Origin: Polyangia bacterium
Lineage (GTDB): Bacteria; Myxococcota_A; Polyangia; Nannocystales; Nannocystaceae
DNA length: 64,000 nucleotides
Direction of reading: 5' to 3'
Assembly (NCBI GenBank): GCA_030429545.1
Contig: JAUIFF010000005.1
Coordinates: 390,039 to 454,038, forward strand
The position numbers and the translations under genes are program-made. Every line of letters begins with the position of its first letter. Within the stretch, counting starts at the first letter, position 1. The notes under the pieces were generated by a model that saw only the letters and a list, made by a program, of their open reading frames with translations, ran no database searches and was not told the origin of the DNA. Shown in pieces: positions 53,836 to 62,563 of the stretch.

Positions 53836-54783
53836 ATGAGACGTTATTGCGCCGCCACGCTTGCATTCATACTTGGGCTTGCAAGCTGCGGGCCGTCGAG
53901 CACCTCCTCGGATGCTGGCACGAGCTCGACCACAGGCGAGCCAACGGCAGGCCCGTCAACAACCTCGGGCGTCGATACGGGCGAGAGCACCGTTGGCGAG
54001 TCGACCACAACGGTAACGACTTCGGTGGGCGAAAGCCAAACAACCGAAGACCCGACGACCGAGGATGATCCTTTTATTGCGCCATACGATATACCCTGCG
54101 GTTGGGATGGCACCAACATGCCCCGGTGCTCAGTCGATTGCAGTACCTACGACCAAGACTGCCCCGAAGGCATGCAATGTACGCCGTACGCCGACGATGG
54201 TGGCAGCTCTTGGAATGCGCTGTGGTGTTTTGACATCACAGGTACCGGCACCCACGGCGACCCCTGTACCGCAGTTGAAAGTGGGGTGAGTGGCCAACAC
54301 GACTGCGGGTTCGGCCACATGTGCTGGGATATCGATCCCGACACGCTCGAGGGGACATGTGTCGCATTTTGTCAGGGCTCACCGCAAAACCCTTGGTGCG
54401 AGCCGGAGGGAGCCGTGTGCGTGACTGCCAACGCTGGGATACTCAACGTCTGCCTTGACGTGTGCGACCCACTTGTGCAGGAGTGCCCACAGGGGCAGGG
54501 GTGTTATGCTGTCAGCAATAGTTATATTTGTGCACCAAGCGGAGCTCCTGAAGATCTGGGGAATGAGGATGACCCATGCGAGTTTCTCCAAGCTTGCAAC
54601 CCGGGTTTGTACTGTGCCGCGGCGGAGAAGTTACCAAGCTGCGAGATGTCGTTGGGTTGCTGTACACCCTTTTGCGACCTCGATAACCCAGATTGCCAGG
54701 ACCCTGAGAAAACCTGTGTGCCGGTTTGGGAACAGCCGCAGGCGGGCGAGGAGCACATCGGGTTTTGCGGGGTTGCGGGATGA
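53836..54783 (+). CDS. Array lipoprotein H
   Basis: TAGGAG lies nine bases before the ATG. Signal peptide MRRYCAATLAFILGLASC and a stalk with TTEDPTTEDDPF. The domain has a different entry: IPCGWDGTNMPRCSVDC before QDCPEGMQCTPYADDGG, so the GQKCMPYA signature reads GMQCTPYA. Later parts keep HMCWDIDPDTLEG, CDPLVQECPQGQGC, QACNPGLYCAAAEKLPSC and CCTPFCDLDNPDCQDPEKTC, ending IGFCGVAG. It is closest to I, with which it forms a separate sub-branch. Confidence 0.8.
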   Translation: MRRYCAATLAFILGLASCGPSSTSSDAGTSSTTGEPTAGPSTTSGVDTGESTVGESTTTVTTSVGESQTTEDPTTEDDPFIAPYDIPCGWDGTNMPRCSVDCSTYDQDCPEGMQCTPYADDGGSSWNALWCFDITGTGTHGDPCTAVESGVSGQHDCGFGHMCWDIDPDTLEGTCVAFCQGSPQNPWCEPEGAVCVTANAGILNVCLDVCDPLVQECPQGQGCYAVSNSYICAPSGAPEDLGNEDDPCEFLQACNPGLYCAAAEKLPSCEMSLGCCTPFCDLDNPDCQDPEKTCVPVWEQPQAGEEHIGFCGVAG

Positions 54784-54888
54784 ATTATGTGTCCGAGAGA
54801 GCAGGTTGTCGAGCGACTGCCGGACGAGCCGAAGGCCGCGTAGGCGCTCGGGTGCGAGTAGGTTCTACGCTGGAAGGATGATGGGTAG

Positions 54889-55842
54889 ATGCACAAGCCC
54901 ACGATGATAGTGTTGTTTGCCATCGCAAGCGGTTGCGGGCGCCCGCCGATTACGACTTCGGATGGGGAGAGTTCAACGCAAACAAGTGGCGAGCCGACGG
55001 CCGGTTTGACGACATCGACCGGGGTGGACCAAACGCAAACAACTTCCGGCTCAACAACCGGAGAGAGTGATACGGAGACTACGGGTTCGACGACGGTCGA
55101 AACCGAATCCGACACGGCCGCCAGCACGTCATCGACAACACAAAGCCCATTCATTACGGAGCCTGATGGCCCCTGGTGTATACGCAACAACTCGCCGCGT
55201 TGTTCGCCCTGTAGCACCTACGAGCAAAATTGCGACGATCAGCAAAAGTGCACAGCTTGGTCCGATAATGGTGACGCTTGGAACGCACACAAGTGCGTAG
55301 ACCTGATGGGGGACGGTGTCCATGGCGACCCGTGTACCGCGGTTGGGAGTGGAGTAAGCGGGGAGGACGACTGCGGGCTCGGCCATATGTGTTGGGATGT
55401 CGACAGTGAAACATTGAAGGGGACGTGTATTGCGTTTTGCCAGGGAACACCCGAGAACACCGTGTGCGAGCCCGAGGGAACGGTGTGTGTAATTGCCAAC
55501 GAGGGGGTGCTCAACATCTGCCTCGACACGTGCGATCCACTTGTGCAGGCATGCCCAGCGGGACAGGGTTGTTATACATACGAGAATATTTATTTTTGTG
55601 CGCCGACGGCTATAGATGCCGGGCTTGAGGGAGAAGCTTGCGACTCTATTAATGATTGCAATCCGGGGCTAACCTGTGTCGTCGACGATGCGTTGCCCAG
55701 TTGCGAGTCCTCGAGTTGTTGTACACCCTTTTGCGACCTCGAAAATCCAGATTGCCAGGACCCTGAGAAAACCTGCGTGCCGGTGTACGCAGAGCCCGAG
55801 GTTGGTGAGGAGCACATCGGGTTTTGCGGGGTAGCTGGATAA
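54889..55842 (+). CDS. Array lipoprotein I
   Basis: The ATG at 54889 starts MHKPTMIVLFAIASGC. Stalk about 25-90; domain entry CIRNNSPRCSPCSTYEQNCDDQQKCTAWSD, where the CPEGQKCMPYA hallmark has become CDDQQKCTAWS. It then has DDCGLGHMCWDVDSETLKG, CDPLVQACPAGQGC, NDCNPGLTCVVDDALPSC and the shared end IGFCGVAG. The 105 bases upstream recur downstream of it as part of a broken copy. Confidence 0.8.
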   Translation: MHKPTMIVLFAIASGCGRPPITTSDGESSTQTSGEPTAGLTTSTGVDQTQTTSGSTTGESDTETTGSTTVETESDTAASTSSTTQSPFITEPDGPWCIRNNSPRCSPCSTYEQNCDDQQKCTAWSDNGDAWNAHKCVDLMGDGVHGDPCTAVGSGVSGEDDCGLGHMCWDVDSETLKGTCIAFCQGTPENTVCEPEGTVCVIANEGVLNICLDTCDPLVQACPAGQGCYTYENIYFCAPTAIDAGLEGEACDSINDCNPGLTCVVDDALPSCESSSCCTPFCDLENPDCQDPEKTCVPVYAEPEVGEEHIGFCGVAG

Positions 55843-56090
55843 TTGATGTGTCTGATAGACTAGGTGTTTGCGCGACTGTCGGACGAGCCGAAGGCCGCGT
55901 AGGCGCTCGAGTGCGAGTAGGCCCGACGCTGGAAGGATGACGGGTAGATGCACAAGCTCACGGTGATAGGGGTTGTTGGCCATCGCTAGCGGTTGCGGGC
56001 CCGCCGATGACGACTTCGGATGGGGGGAGATCAACGCAAACAAGTGGCGAGCCGACGACTGGCCCTTCAACCACCTCGAAACATTGCGCG
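55843..56090 (+). pseudogene. Truncated, frameshifted copy of array lipoprotein I
   Basis: The segment repeats the 105 bases upstream of I and its first 45 codons or so (to about 56080) with scattered substitutions. The ATG at 55949 reads MHKLTVIGVVGHR then TAG. Relative to I there is a one-base insertion in the signal-peptide codons (ATAGGGG for ATAGTG) and a three-base loss in the lipobox region (GCGGGCCCGCC for GCGGGCGCCCGCC). The rest of the gene is missing. It is the dead tail of the array. Confidence 0.8.
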
Positions 56091-56371
56091 GCTGTGTTTG
56101 AGATGCCGGCGGGGACGAGCATTTCGGCGCATGCTGCCCGAGCAGCTCCGTGTTTGCTCGCGCTGGCTAAGACGGGTCGTAGGTGTGTGGGCGATGCAAA
56201 ATGCCACTGGGTTGAGGTTTTAGATAAAATTGCTGATACATGTTTTGTGAAATCGAGCCATGTTCTCGAAACCGACCGAGCGCGTAGGCCTGCGCGGGCT
56301 GAATTGTTTGGCGGCGGTGCATGTTGTCCGTGCGAGTCGCTGCCGGTCTGATAATCTCCGGCGAGCCGGAC

Positions 56372-57322
56372 ATGAACTCGCCGAGTAGCCAGACCATCGA
56401 AGTTGACCCCGAACACCTGCTGCGTGGGATTGCCGAGGCTTCCGAGGCGATCGTCAACCTCGAGCTCGACTACACCTCTGGGATGGGGGCCTGCCTCAAG
56501 GCTCTCGGGCTAGCTCTCCAAGCCGACCGTGTGTACCTGTTTGAGGCCCACTCCCGGCCAACGGACGGCGCGCTGCTTATGAGCCAGCGGTTCGAGTGGT
56601 CGCGGGACGCGGTCGAACCACAGATCGACAACCCGGAATTGCAGGACGTCGAGTTGGGGTTTTTCCACGGCTGGGAGGCATCGTTTCGCCGGGGGGAGCC
56701 GATTTCGTTTACGGTTGCCGAGCACCCGCAACCCGAAGTTCGAGAATTTTTGCAGGAACAAGACATTATCGCCCTCCTGCTGGTGCCGATCACGGTTGCC
56801 GGCGAGTTTTGGGGATTTATCGGGTTTGACGACTGCACCTACGTGCGAAACTGGCGTGAGGCCGAGCTGCTCGCCCTCACTGCCGTGGCCAACACGATCG
56901 GCAGTGCAATTGTACGTACACGTACTTACCAAACCATGCTCGAGATTTCGACCCCGATCCTGCGGCTGTGGGAAGGGGTTGTGGCGGTGCCGATGGTCGG
57001 TCGACTGACCCGTGAGCGCGCCGCCCAGCTGACCGACGCCCTGTTGTCGGAGCTGGCGAGCAACGGAGCCCATGAGGCCGTGATCGATATAACCGGGATG
57101 TCGGAGGTCGCCAGTGCCGAGGTCGAGCTTATGCTGCGAACCATCCGCGCAGCCCATTTGCTCGGCACCCGGTGCACGGTGGTCGGGGTCCAACCCCAGG
57201 TGGCGAGCACCCTGATTACGTCGGGTGTGAATGTCGACGGCCTGCATACCGCGGCAACACTTGAGGATGCTCTGCGCGAGATCTTTAGCCGGCGGCCGGG
57301 TGGCCCTAGCCCGCTGGGTTAG
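56372..57322 (+). CDS. GAF-STAS regulator (RsbR/RsbS-like)
   Basis: From the ATG at 56372 the protein (316 aa) has a GAF domain (about 25-190; LKALGLALQADRVYLFEAH, REFLQEQDIIALLLVPITVAGEFWGFIGFDDC) and then a STAS domain (about 205-310; ISTPILRLWEGVVAVPMVGRL, AVIDITGMSEVASAEVELMLR, GTRCTVVGVQPQVASTLI). STAS proteins of this sort act with an RsbT-type kinase in stressosome modules. The usual phospho-acceptor region DITGV..VDT reads DITGMSEVASAE. No RsbT or sigma factor is nearby. An exact palindrome, TGTACGTACA (56911-56920), lies inside. Confidence 0.87.
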   Translation: MNSPSSQTIEVDPEHLLRGIAEASEAIVNLELDYTSGMGACLKALGLALQADRVYLFEAHSRPTDGALLMSQRFEWSRDAVEPQIDNPELQDVELGFFHGWEASFRRGEPISFTVAEHPQPEVREFLQEQDIIALLLVPITVAGEFWGFIGFDDCTYVRNWREAELLALTAVANTIGSAIVRTRTYQTMLEISTPILRLWEGVVAVPMVGRLTRERAAQLTDALLSELASNGAHEAVIDITGMSEVASAEVELMLRTIRAAHLLGTRCTVVGVQPQVASTLITSGVNVDGLHTAATLEDALREIFSRRPGGPSPLG

Positions 57323-57670
57323 CTGCGAGTATTTGTATCATCAATTAAGCTGTTGCCCGGCAGCATTGGTAGGCCCAGATGGTGCGAGGTGAGCGGGTAG
57401 GCTCATATGGCGAAGTTGCTGGCGGGCGATAGGGCAGCACGGAAAATCAGGCGTGATGTCCATGCGTGTAGATGTATAAGCATGGTCTTCCCAGCCAGGT
57501 AATTCGAGGGTCGATCGCTTAGAACTGGGCTGGTGTGAGTTAGCGGCACTGCCGGGAGCCTGCTTCCTATTCATTTTCTCGTTGGCATACGGGCCCATAT
57601 CAGCTGGCATCACGGGCGCAAAACCGCTACCCTCCGGCCGCGCTTTCGCGCTCAGGAGAACGAACACACG
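57323..57670. other. Gene-free spacer before the Spo0M-HEAT gene
   Basis: These 348 bases hold no gene I can support. They contain GTATTTGTATCATC (57328) and TGTAGATGTATAAG (57463), both related to the dispersed palindrome. A minus-strand frame here lacks coding features. Confidence 0.5.
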
Positions 57671-59200
57671 ATGGGTCTACTCAACAAACTTTTTGGCGGC
57701 GGGACCAAGCTCGCCATCAGCCTCGACTCGAGCCAGGTGCCGGCCGGCGGTGTGCTTTCGGGCACGCTCACCCTGACGGGCGGTAAAAAAGACCTCACGC
57801 TGACCGCACTCAAGGTTCGCCTGTTGCACCTTTTGGTGCGGCAAAAAGAGGGGTCCTCGCTGCCGGAGATCGATACCAACCTGGTTGTTGACCATACACT
57901 TTGTGAGGGCGAGCCGATTCCCAAAAAGTCGACCCGCGACTTTGAGTTTCGCTTTGAGCTGCCCAACCACCTCGACCCCAGCGGCGATGGTGTCTCGTAC
58001 ACGGTGATGGCTGTGGCCGATATTCCCAAGGTTGCCGACCCCACGGCCAAGACCACGCTGACGGTGGTCGAGGGCGGGATGTCGACAGGCTTTACCCTCG
58101 ACGACTGCTATAAGCGTTGGCCCGACCTGCGTAGCACCGATCCCGAGGCCCAATGCGAGGCCCTGCGCGAGGTGATGCTCGAGTGCTACAGCGCGCGCGA
58201 CCACCTGCAGGTGTTGGAGCCGGAGCTTGCCCGGTTGCTGCGCAAGTCGACCGGTGACGTGCGCACCCAGGCGCTCGAGACCTGGGCCAACCTGCTCGAT
58301 GGCCACGCCCGCAAAGAGCACATCAAACTGCTGCGCGAGCTGATCTCGGCGGGGGGTGACGACGACTTCCGTCGCGAGCTGATCACCGCCGCTGCCAAGT
58401 TTGCCGACGAGGGGGGCCTGCCGCTTATCAAAGAGCTCGCCAAATCACCCGACGCCAAGGTGCGTGAGCAGGTTGCCGACCAGTTGCGGTTTGCCGCCGA
58501 GGATAAGTTTCGCGGCAAGCTCGGTGTGCTGGAGAGTATGGCCGACGACCCGGAGCCGGCCGTGCGTGCGGCGGTAATTGGTGCCTACAGCGACTACCGC
58601 GACAAAAAGAAGTTGATGAAGCAAGTCGCGCAAAAACTCGACAGCGACCCGAGCCCGGAGGTGCAAGCTGCTTGTATATCCACGCTTTGCCTACTGCACG
58701 ACTACAAGCAGGGGCCACTGGCGGTTGAGATGTACCAAAAGCATCTCAAAAACCCCAATCGCAAGGTTCGCCAGGAAATCGCCGAAAACCTCCACTGGTT
58801 CCCCAAAGCCGAGGCCGCGACGGTCCAACAGATGGCCGAGCAACTACTGTCGGACAACGATGCCGAGGTCCGTCGCAAGATGGCCTGGTACTGCACCAAC
58901 ATGCACAAGTTCCCGGGGCTTTCGACCAAGGCCAAGCAGGTCGCTGCCAGCGATCCCGATGCCAAGGTTCGCGGCGATATGTTGTCGGGCATGCAAGCCC
59001 TGCTGCCAACCGACCAACTGGTGGCATTCTACCGCGAGCGGCTAGCGGCCGATGCCAATGAGCACGTCGCCTGGGGTGTGTACTCGGGGCTCAACCACGA
59101 CGAGCACAAGGGGCCGCAGGCCGACGCCCTGATGCGCGAACTGGCAAGCTGCCCATTTGAGAGTGTGGCGAGCTCAGCCCGCAATAGCCTCGAAGGCTAG
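57671..59200 (+). CDS. Spo0M-like arrestin-fold protein fused to HEAT repeats
   Basis: Residues 1-135 resemble Spo0M/SpoOM (arrestin-like beta sandwich: MGLLNKLFGGGTKLAISLDS, PAGGVLSGTLTLTGG, LTLTALKVRLLHLLV, FEFRFELPNHL, SYTVMAVADIPK). From about 150 on, the protein is an array of about ten HEAT-type helical repeats (for example LPLIKELAKSPDAKVREQVADQL, LGVLESMADDPEPAVRAAVIGAYS, DSDPSPEVQAACISTL). Spo0M in Bacillus influences sporulation; fusion to HEAT repeats would give a protein-binding scaffold. There is no signal peptide, so it is cytoplasmic. It has no obvious operon partner. Confidence 0.85.
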   Translation: MGLLNKLFGGGTKLAISLDSSQVPAGGVLSGTLTLTGGKKDLTLTALKVRLLHLLVRQKEGSSLPEIDTNLVVDHTLCEGEPIPKKSTRDFEFRFELPNHLDPSGDGVSYTVMAVADIPKVADPTAKTTLTVVEGGMSTGFTLDDCYKRWPDLRSTDPEAQCEALREVMLECYSARDHLQVLEPELARLLRKSTGDVRTQALETWANLLDGHARKEHIKLLRELISAGGDDDFRRELITAAAKFADEGGLPLIKELAKSPDAKVREQVADQLRFAAEDKFRGKLGVLESMADDPEPAVRAAVIGAYSDYRDKKKLMKQVAQKLDSDPSPEVQAACISTLCLLHDYKQGPLAVEMYQKHLKNPNRKVRQEIAENLHWFPKAEAATVQQMAEQLLSDNDAEVRRKMAWYCTNMHKFPGLSTKAKQVAASDPDAKVRGDMLSGMQALLPTDQLVAFYRERLAADANEHVAWGVYSGLNHDEHKGPQADALMRELASCPFESVASSARNSLEG

Positions 59201-59574
59201 GCTTTGCTATCGAATCTGCGCCCCGGCCCTCAACCGTCGGGGCGTATTTCGTTGTGCGAATGTTGTGTGTACAACTTAAGTACATGTATGAAATTTGCTG
59301 ATGCAAGGATTCCGCCGAACCGCATAGAACGTTGGCGGGCATCACAAAATGTAGATGCATGGGTCGTACCGGGCGGCCGAACGACTCGCGCGCAGACTCA
59401 AAGCTTCGGCCACTATCGGCGTTTGTCGGACCCGGTTAAACACGCGGAGCTCGGTCGTCGTACAATTGTGGACGCTATTGCCGGTACCATGCGCAAGCCG
59501 TTTGGCTGTGTTTTCGCGGTAAGGACCCGCCCGTCGACGGACGAGGAAGCTACTCGCTGGCGGATGAGCTCGAA
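59201..59574. other. Gene-free spacer
   Basis: There is no convincing gene here. It contains TGCTGATGCA (59299), one base off the palindrome, and an exact copy TGTAGATGCA (59350-59359). Further right it grades into the three-copy repeat. Confidence 0.5.
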
Positions 59575-60013
59575 CAGAGATGAATTTGTCTATACAAGCA
59601 TGGTAGGCAGTGTGCCGCGAGCGGGGCTGCAAAGCTGACGCCGCCACGAGATGGGTTGTAGTAAAACCGTTCGTGGACGATTTTGCCATCTCGCCAGCGT
59701 CGGGTCGAGACTTAGAGTCTAAGTTGTCTGTACAAGCATAGTGCGCAGTGTTTGCGGATACAATTTTTGCCGCGAGTGGGCTGCAAAGCTGACGCATCCA
59801 CTAGCTGTAGTAAATCGTTCGTGACGATTTTGCTATCTCGCCAACGCCAGGCCGGGACTTAGAGATGAATTTGTCTGTACAAGCGTGACAGTGTTTGCGG
59901 ATACAATTTTCCGCCGCGAGCGGGGCTGCAAAGCTGACGCATCCACTAGCTGGGATTGTAGTAAAATCGTTCGTGGACGATTTTGCCATCTCGCCAGCGT
60001 CGGGCCGAGACTT
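59575..60013. repeat. Three tandem copies of the 3' end of the NTF2-like gene
   Basis: The units run about 59575-59722, 59723-59860 and 59861-60013. Each has a left part around GAATTTGTCTGTACAAGC, then GGGCTGCAAAGCTGACGC, then a part matching the last 60 bases of the NTF2-like gene (GTAGTAAAATCGTTCGTGGA, CGATTTTGCCATCTCGCCAG). The third unit contains the real gene end (from 59946). The first two are orphan copies with small deletions. Copies 2 and 3 also share TTTGCGGATACAATTTT. Confidence 0.85.
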
Positions 60014-60314
60014 CAGTCATGCGCACACGCGCGCCCGAGGCAAGTGTCATTTCGTAGACCCACTCGGAGTAGCTGACGTTGTCGCGGATCGCCCAACCCA
60101 GGAGTTCGATCGAGTGGAACTTGGCGATCGAGCCAAAGAACGCTTGCTCGCGCGCGCGGTTGGCAGGTTTGCCGACGACTGGGGGGTCGGTGTTCTCCTG
60201 CATCACGATGTCCTCGGCGTAAAACTGCTCAAACGCCTCGAGGGGCTTGCCGGCGAGCAGCAGCTTGTTGAGTTCCTGTTCCAAAGCCAGCAGCTGCTCG
60301 TCGATCGCGTACAT
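59946..60314 (-). CDS. SnoaL/NTF2-like protein
   Basis: The 122-residue protein has the NTF2-fold order: an N-terminal helix (LLALEQELNKLLLAGKPLEAFEQFYAEDIVMQE), REQAFFGSIAKFHSIELLGW, and final strands ARVRMTEVSARRWRDGKIVHERFYYNP. Such domains bind small hydrophobic ligands or act as isomerases or structural subunits; the role here is unknown. The last 60 bases are the ones repeated downstream. The neighbouring spacer to the cyclophilin has a terminator-like hairpin. Confidence 0.8.
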   Translation of the reverse strand: MYAIDEQLLALEQELNKLLLAGKPLEAFEQFYAEDIVMQENTDPPVVGKPANRAREQAFFGSIAKFHSIELLGWAIRDNVSYSEWVYEMTLASGARVRMTEVSARRWRDGKIVHERFYYNPS

Positions 60315-60427
60315 GTTCGCCGCCGTTATAGCGCCTATCTCGGTGATTTTGAACGTCGTCCCTCGCGCACAAAAAGTTGAAACCCGGGCGTGCCCAAGTG
60401 CGTCTCAACAATGTCTCCGTCATGGAC

Positions 60428-60476
60428 CACCCGCTGTCGGCGCTTTGCTCGGATGCCGGCAGCGGGTGCCTTTTTT
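60428..60476 (+). terminator. Terminator-like hairpin
   Basis: CACCCGCTG (60428-60436) pairs with CAGCGGGTG (60460-60468) and is followed by CC and six T on the plus strand. No plus-strand gene precedes it, so its use is unclear. On the minus strand it sits between the cyclophilin stop and the next gene start. Confidence 0.5.
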
Positions 60477-60495
60477 AACGCGACCGCCTGAGGGC

Positions 60496-61386
60496 CTACT
60501 TCTCGCGGGTGATTTTGACGGTCTTGATGCGGATCGGTTGTAGCGGGCGGTCGCTGTGGGTTTTGACCTCGCTGATCGCAACCGCAACCTTGGCGTCGCG
60601 GCACTTGCCGAACACCGCATGCTTGTCGTCTAGGTGCGGGGTCGATTTGACGGTGACGAAAAACTGCGAGCTCGAGGTGTTCTTGCCGCGGTTGGCCATC
60701 GACAGGATACCGGGCCCCTTGTGGCGCAGGGTCTTGTCGAACTCGTCGACCAGGATGAAGCCGGGATCGCCGCGGCCCGAGCCAGAGCGGTCGCCGGTTT
60801 GAATCATGAAGTTGCGGATGACGCGGTGGAACTGGACACCGTCGTAGAACGGCTCTTTTTTCCACGTATCTTCTTTTTTATCGAGCCAGGGGCGGGTGCC
60901 GCGGGCGAGACCGGCAAAGTTGGCGACCGTCAGCGGGACTTTGTCTTCAAACAGCTCGCACTTGATGTCACCCATCGTGGTTTCGAGGGTCGCGGTGAGC
61001 TTGCCGTTGGCTTTGTCCGCCAGCGCGGGATCGTCGGCGAGCGCCATCTCGAGTGTAAAGGGTTTGCCTATCGGGTCGCCCTGGGACTTGTTGTACTCGT
61101 AGACATCTTCGTCAGACAGGCCCTTGGGCGCCCGCATACCCTTGGGAAATTTGGTCTTCGGTGGGGGAGCTTTGACGATAGGTGGCGTCTTGGTATCCGC
61201 TTTGGCGTCGGGCGTTGTCCCTGCCTTTTGCTCAGCCTTGGCATCGGGCGTCGGGGTCGTTTGCGCCTTGGCTTCGACCGGCTTCTTTTTAGGGATCGAC
61301 CGCGGCTCGGTACACCCGCCGAGCAACAGGCAGGCTGCCGGGATGATCACAGGCGATAACTTGGGGAAAAACCTCGCGATGGTCAT
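60496..61386 (-). CDS. Cyclophilin-type peptidyl-prolyl isomerase lipoprotein
   Basis: The ATG at 61386 gives a signal peptide ending in CLLLGGCTEP, then a Lys/Ala/Pro linker (about 25-75). The cyclophilin domain (about 135-296) has FAGLARG, PFYDGVQFHRVIRNFMIQTGDRSG (catalytic Arg in FHRV), GILSMANRGKNTSSSQFFVTV and HAVFGKC. All landmark residues of active enzymes are present. It should help fold proteins in the periplasm. A second cyclophilin lies further on. Codons open to 61548 are probably upstream non-coding DNA. Confidence 0.9.
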   Translation of the reverse strand: MTIARFFPKLSPVIIPAACLLLGGCTEPRSIPKKKPVEAKAQTTPTPDAKAEQKAGTTPDAKADTKTPPIVKAPPPKTKFPKGMRAPKGLSDEDVYEYNKSQGDPIGKPFTLEMALADDPALADKANGKLTATLETTMGDIKCELFEDKVPLTVANFAGLARGTRPWLDKKEDTWKKEPFYDGVQFHRVIRNFMIQTGDRSGSGRGDPGFILVDEFDKTLRHKGPGILSMANRGKNTSSSQFFVTVKSTPHLDDKHAVFGKCRDAKVAVAISEVKTHSDRPLQPIRIKTVKITREK

Positions 61387-61422
61387 CGCCGCCGGTATCC
61401 CATGTGAACCCCGTCGCCACAA

Positions 61423-61584
61423 GTGCCGGTGGCCTCCCCTGTGGTCGATCGGCTCACGACACAACGCGCACGTGCCGAGGTCACGGCGAGTACCTTGGTG
61501 TTGCTGGTCGTGTTCCTCGGCCAGGCGGTGTTTATCTTTTTTCGCCACTACCTCATGACCTGGCTCGGAGACCGCTCGAGTTGA
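61423..61584 (+). CDS. Possible small single-span membrane protein
   Basis: GTG codons at 61423, 61429 or 61441 could start a frame of 47-53 residues that reads VVDRLTTQRARAEVTASTL, then LVLLVVFLGQAVFIFFRHYL as one strong membrane span, then MTWLGDRSS. It starts 36 bases from the divergent cyclophilin. No clear ribosome binding site is seen. The hydrophobic pattern with flanking Arg and His is the main support. Confidence 0.4.
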   Translation: MPVASPVVDRLTTQRARAEVTASTLVLLVVFLGQAVFIFFRHYLMTWLGDRSS

Positions 61585-61692
61585 GGTCGGGTTTTGCGAG
61601 GCAGGTCGTCCAGTTGAGCTAGCAAGACATCACAACCGCCACATCAAAGTCGGCGAGTGGTTTGCAAATGCATGTAAATATTTGGGTCCCGG

Positions 61693-62454
61693 TTACTCGC
61701 GGGTAACCTCGACCGACACAATTTTAGGTGGCGGCTTTTTGTTGGCATCGAGTTCGCGGGCAATGGCTCGTACCACGTGTTCATCATCACACGTGCCGAA
61801 GATGGTGTACTGGCCATTGAGCGAGGGGAGGTCTGTGACGGTGATGAAAAACTGTGCACTTGAACTGTGGGTGGTGCCCTTGTTGGCCATCGCAAGAGCG
61901 CCGGCCCGGTCGAACACTTGCCCGGGTGAGATCTCATCTTGAAGGACAAACCCCGGACCATCGGGGGAGCGCTCTCCCGCCTGGATGAACTGGTTTTCGA
62001 TCCCGCGATGCCAGGTGAGGCCGTCATAAAACGGCTGCTTTACCCAGTTGCCCGACACGTCGCGAAACGGGCGGAGACCGCGGGCTAGACCCACGAAGTT
62101 GGCGACCGCAAGGGGTGTACTCACAGGGTCAAGGGTGCACCGGATCTCACCCCGGTCAGTGGTGATCACGCTGACCAAACGCTTCCCTTCGGGGAGTCCT
62201 TCGAGGGCCTGCTCAAGTGGAAAGCGGCCCTTGAAAGGATCGCCAGCAGCTTCATTTTCGGCCACTAGTTCGGGAATTTCTGGAGGAAACGGCCGGGGAG
62301 CGTAGGTGCAGGCCGCGAGTGGGAAACCCGCGAAAACGAACCCCAACACGCCGATGAGAACGTGGAAGATCGTCGAGAAACAAAACCACGGGGATCCGGG
62401 CAAAGTTCGGGTTGTACGCACCGCGGGAGCATACGCTACTCTCGCCCCGTCCAT
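61693..62454 (-). CDS. Cyclophilin-type peptidyl-prolyl isomerase, second lipoprotein
   Basis: The hydrophobic segment LIGVLGFVFAGFPLAACTY ends in a lipobox. The cyclophilin domain has FVGLARGLRPFRD, PFYDGLTWHRGIENQFIQAGERS (His-Arg retained as WHRG instead of FHRV), GALAMANKGTTHSSSAQFFITV and YTIFGTCDDE. The catalytic Phe is Trp, which may lower activity. It is a paralog of the gene at 60496 but on a different stalk. The true start may be internal to the first 30 codons. An exact palindrome lies at 61663, just after the stop. Confidence 0.87.
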   Translation of the reverse strand: MDGARVAYAPAVRTTRTLPGSPWFCFSTIFHVLIGVLGFVFAGFPLAACTYAPRPFPPEIPELVAENEAAGDPFKGRFPLEQALEGLPEGKRLVSVITTDRGEIRCTLDPVSTPLAVANFVGLARGLRPFRDVSGNWVKQPFYDGLTWHRGIENQFIQAGERSPDGPGFVLQDEISPGQVFDRAGALAMANKGTTHSSSAQFFITVTDLPSLNGQYTIFGTCDDEHVVRAIARELDANKKPPPKIVSVEVTRE

Positions 62455-62563
62455 GCGTCGAATGCTTCGCCCGTCAACCGCAGGTTGTTCCCATCGCGCT
62501 CAAACAGCAGTTCTCGCCGCGGACGAAAGTTGTACAGCCACAGGGAAAACATCCCGTGGTCAA

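Noticed and set aside
59204..59638. A 144-codon frame after the Spo0M-HEAT gene
   Set aside because: It crosses the tandem repeat, and copies of that repeat carry indels that would break it; no domain or binding site.
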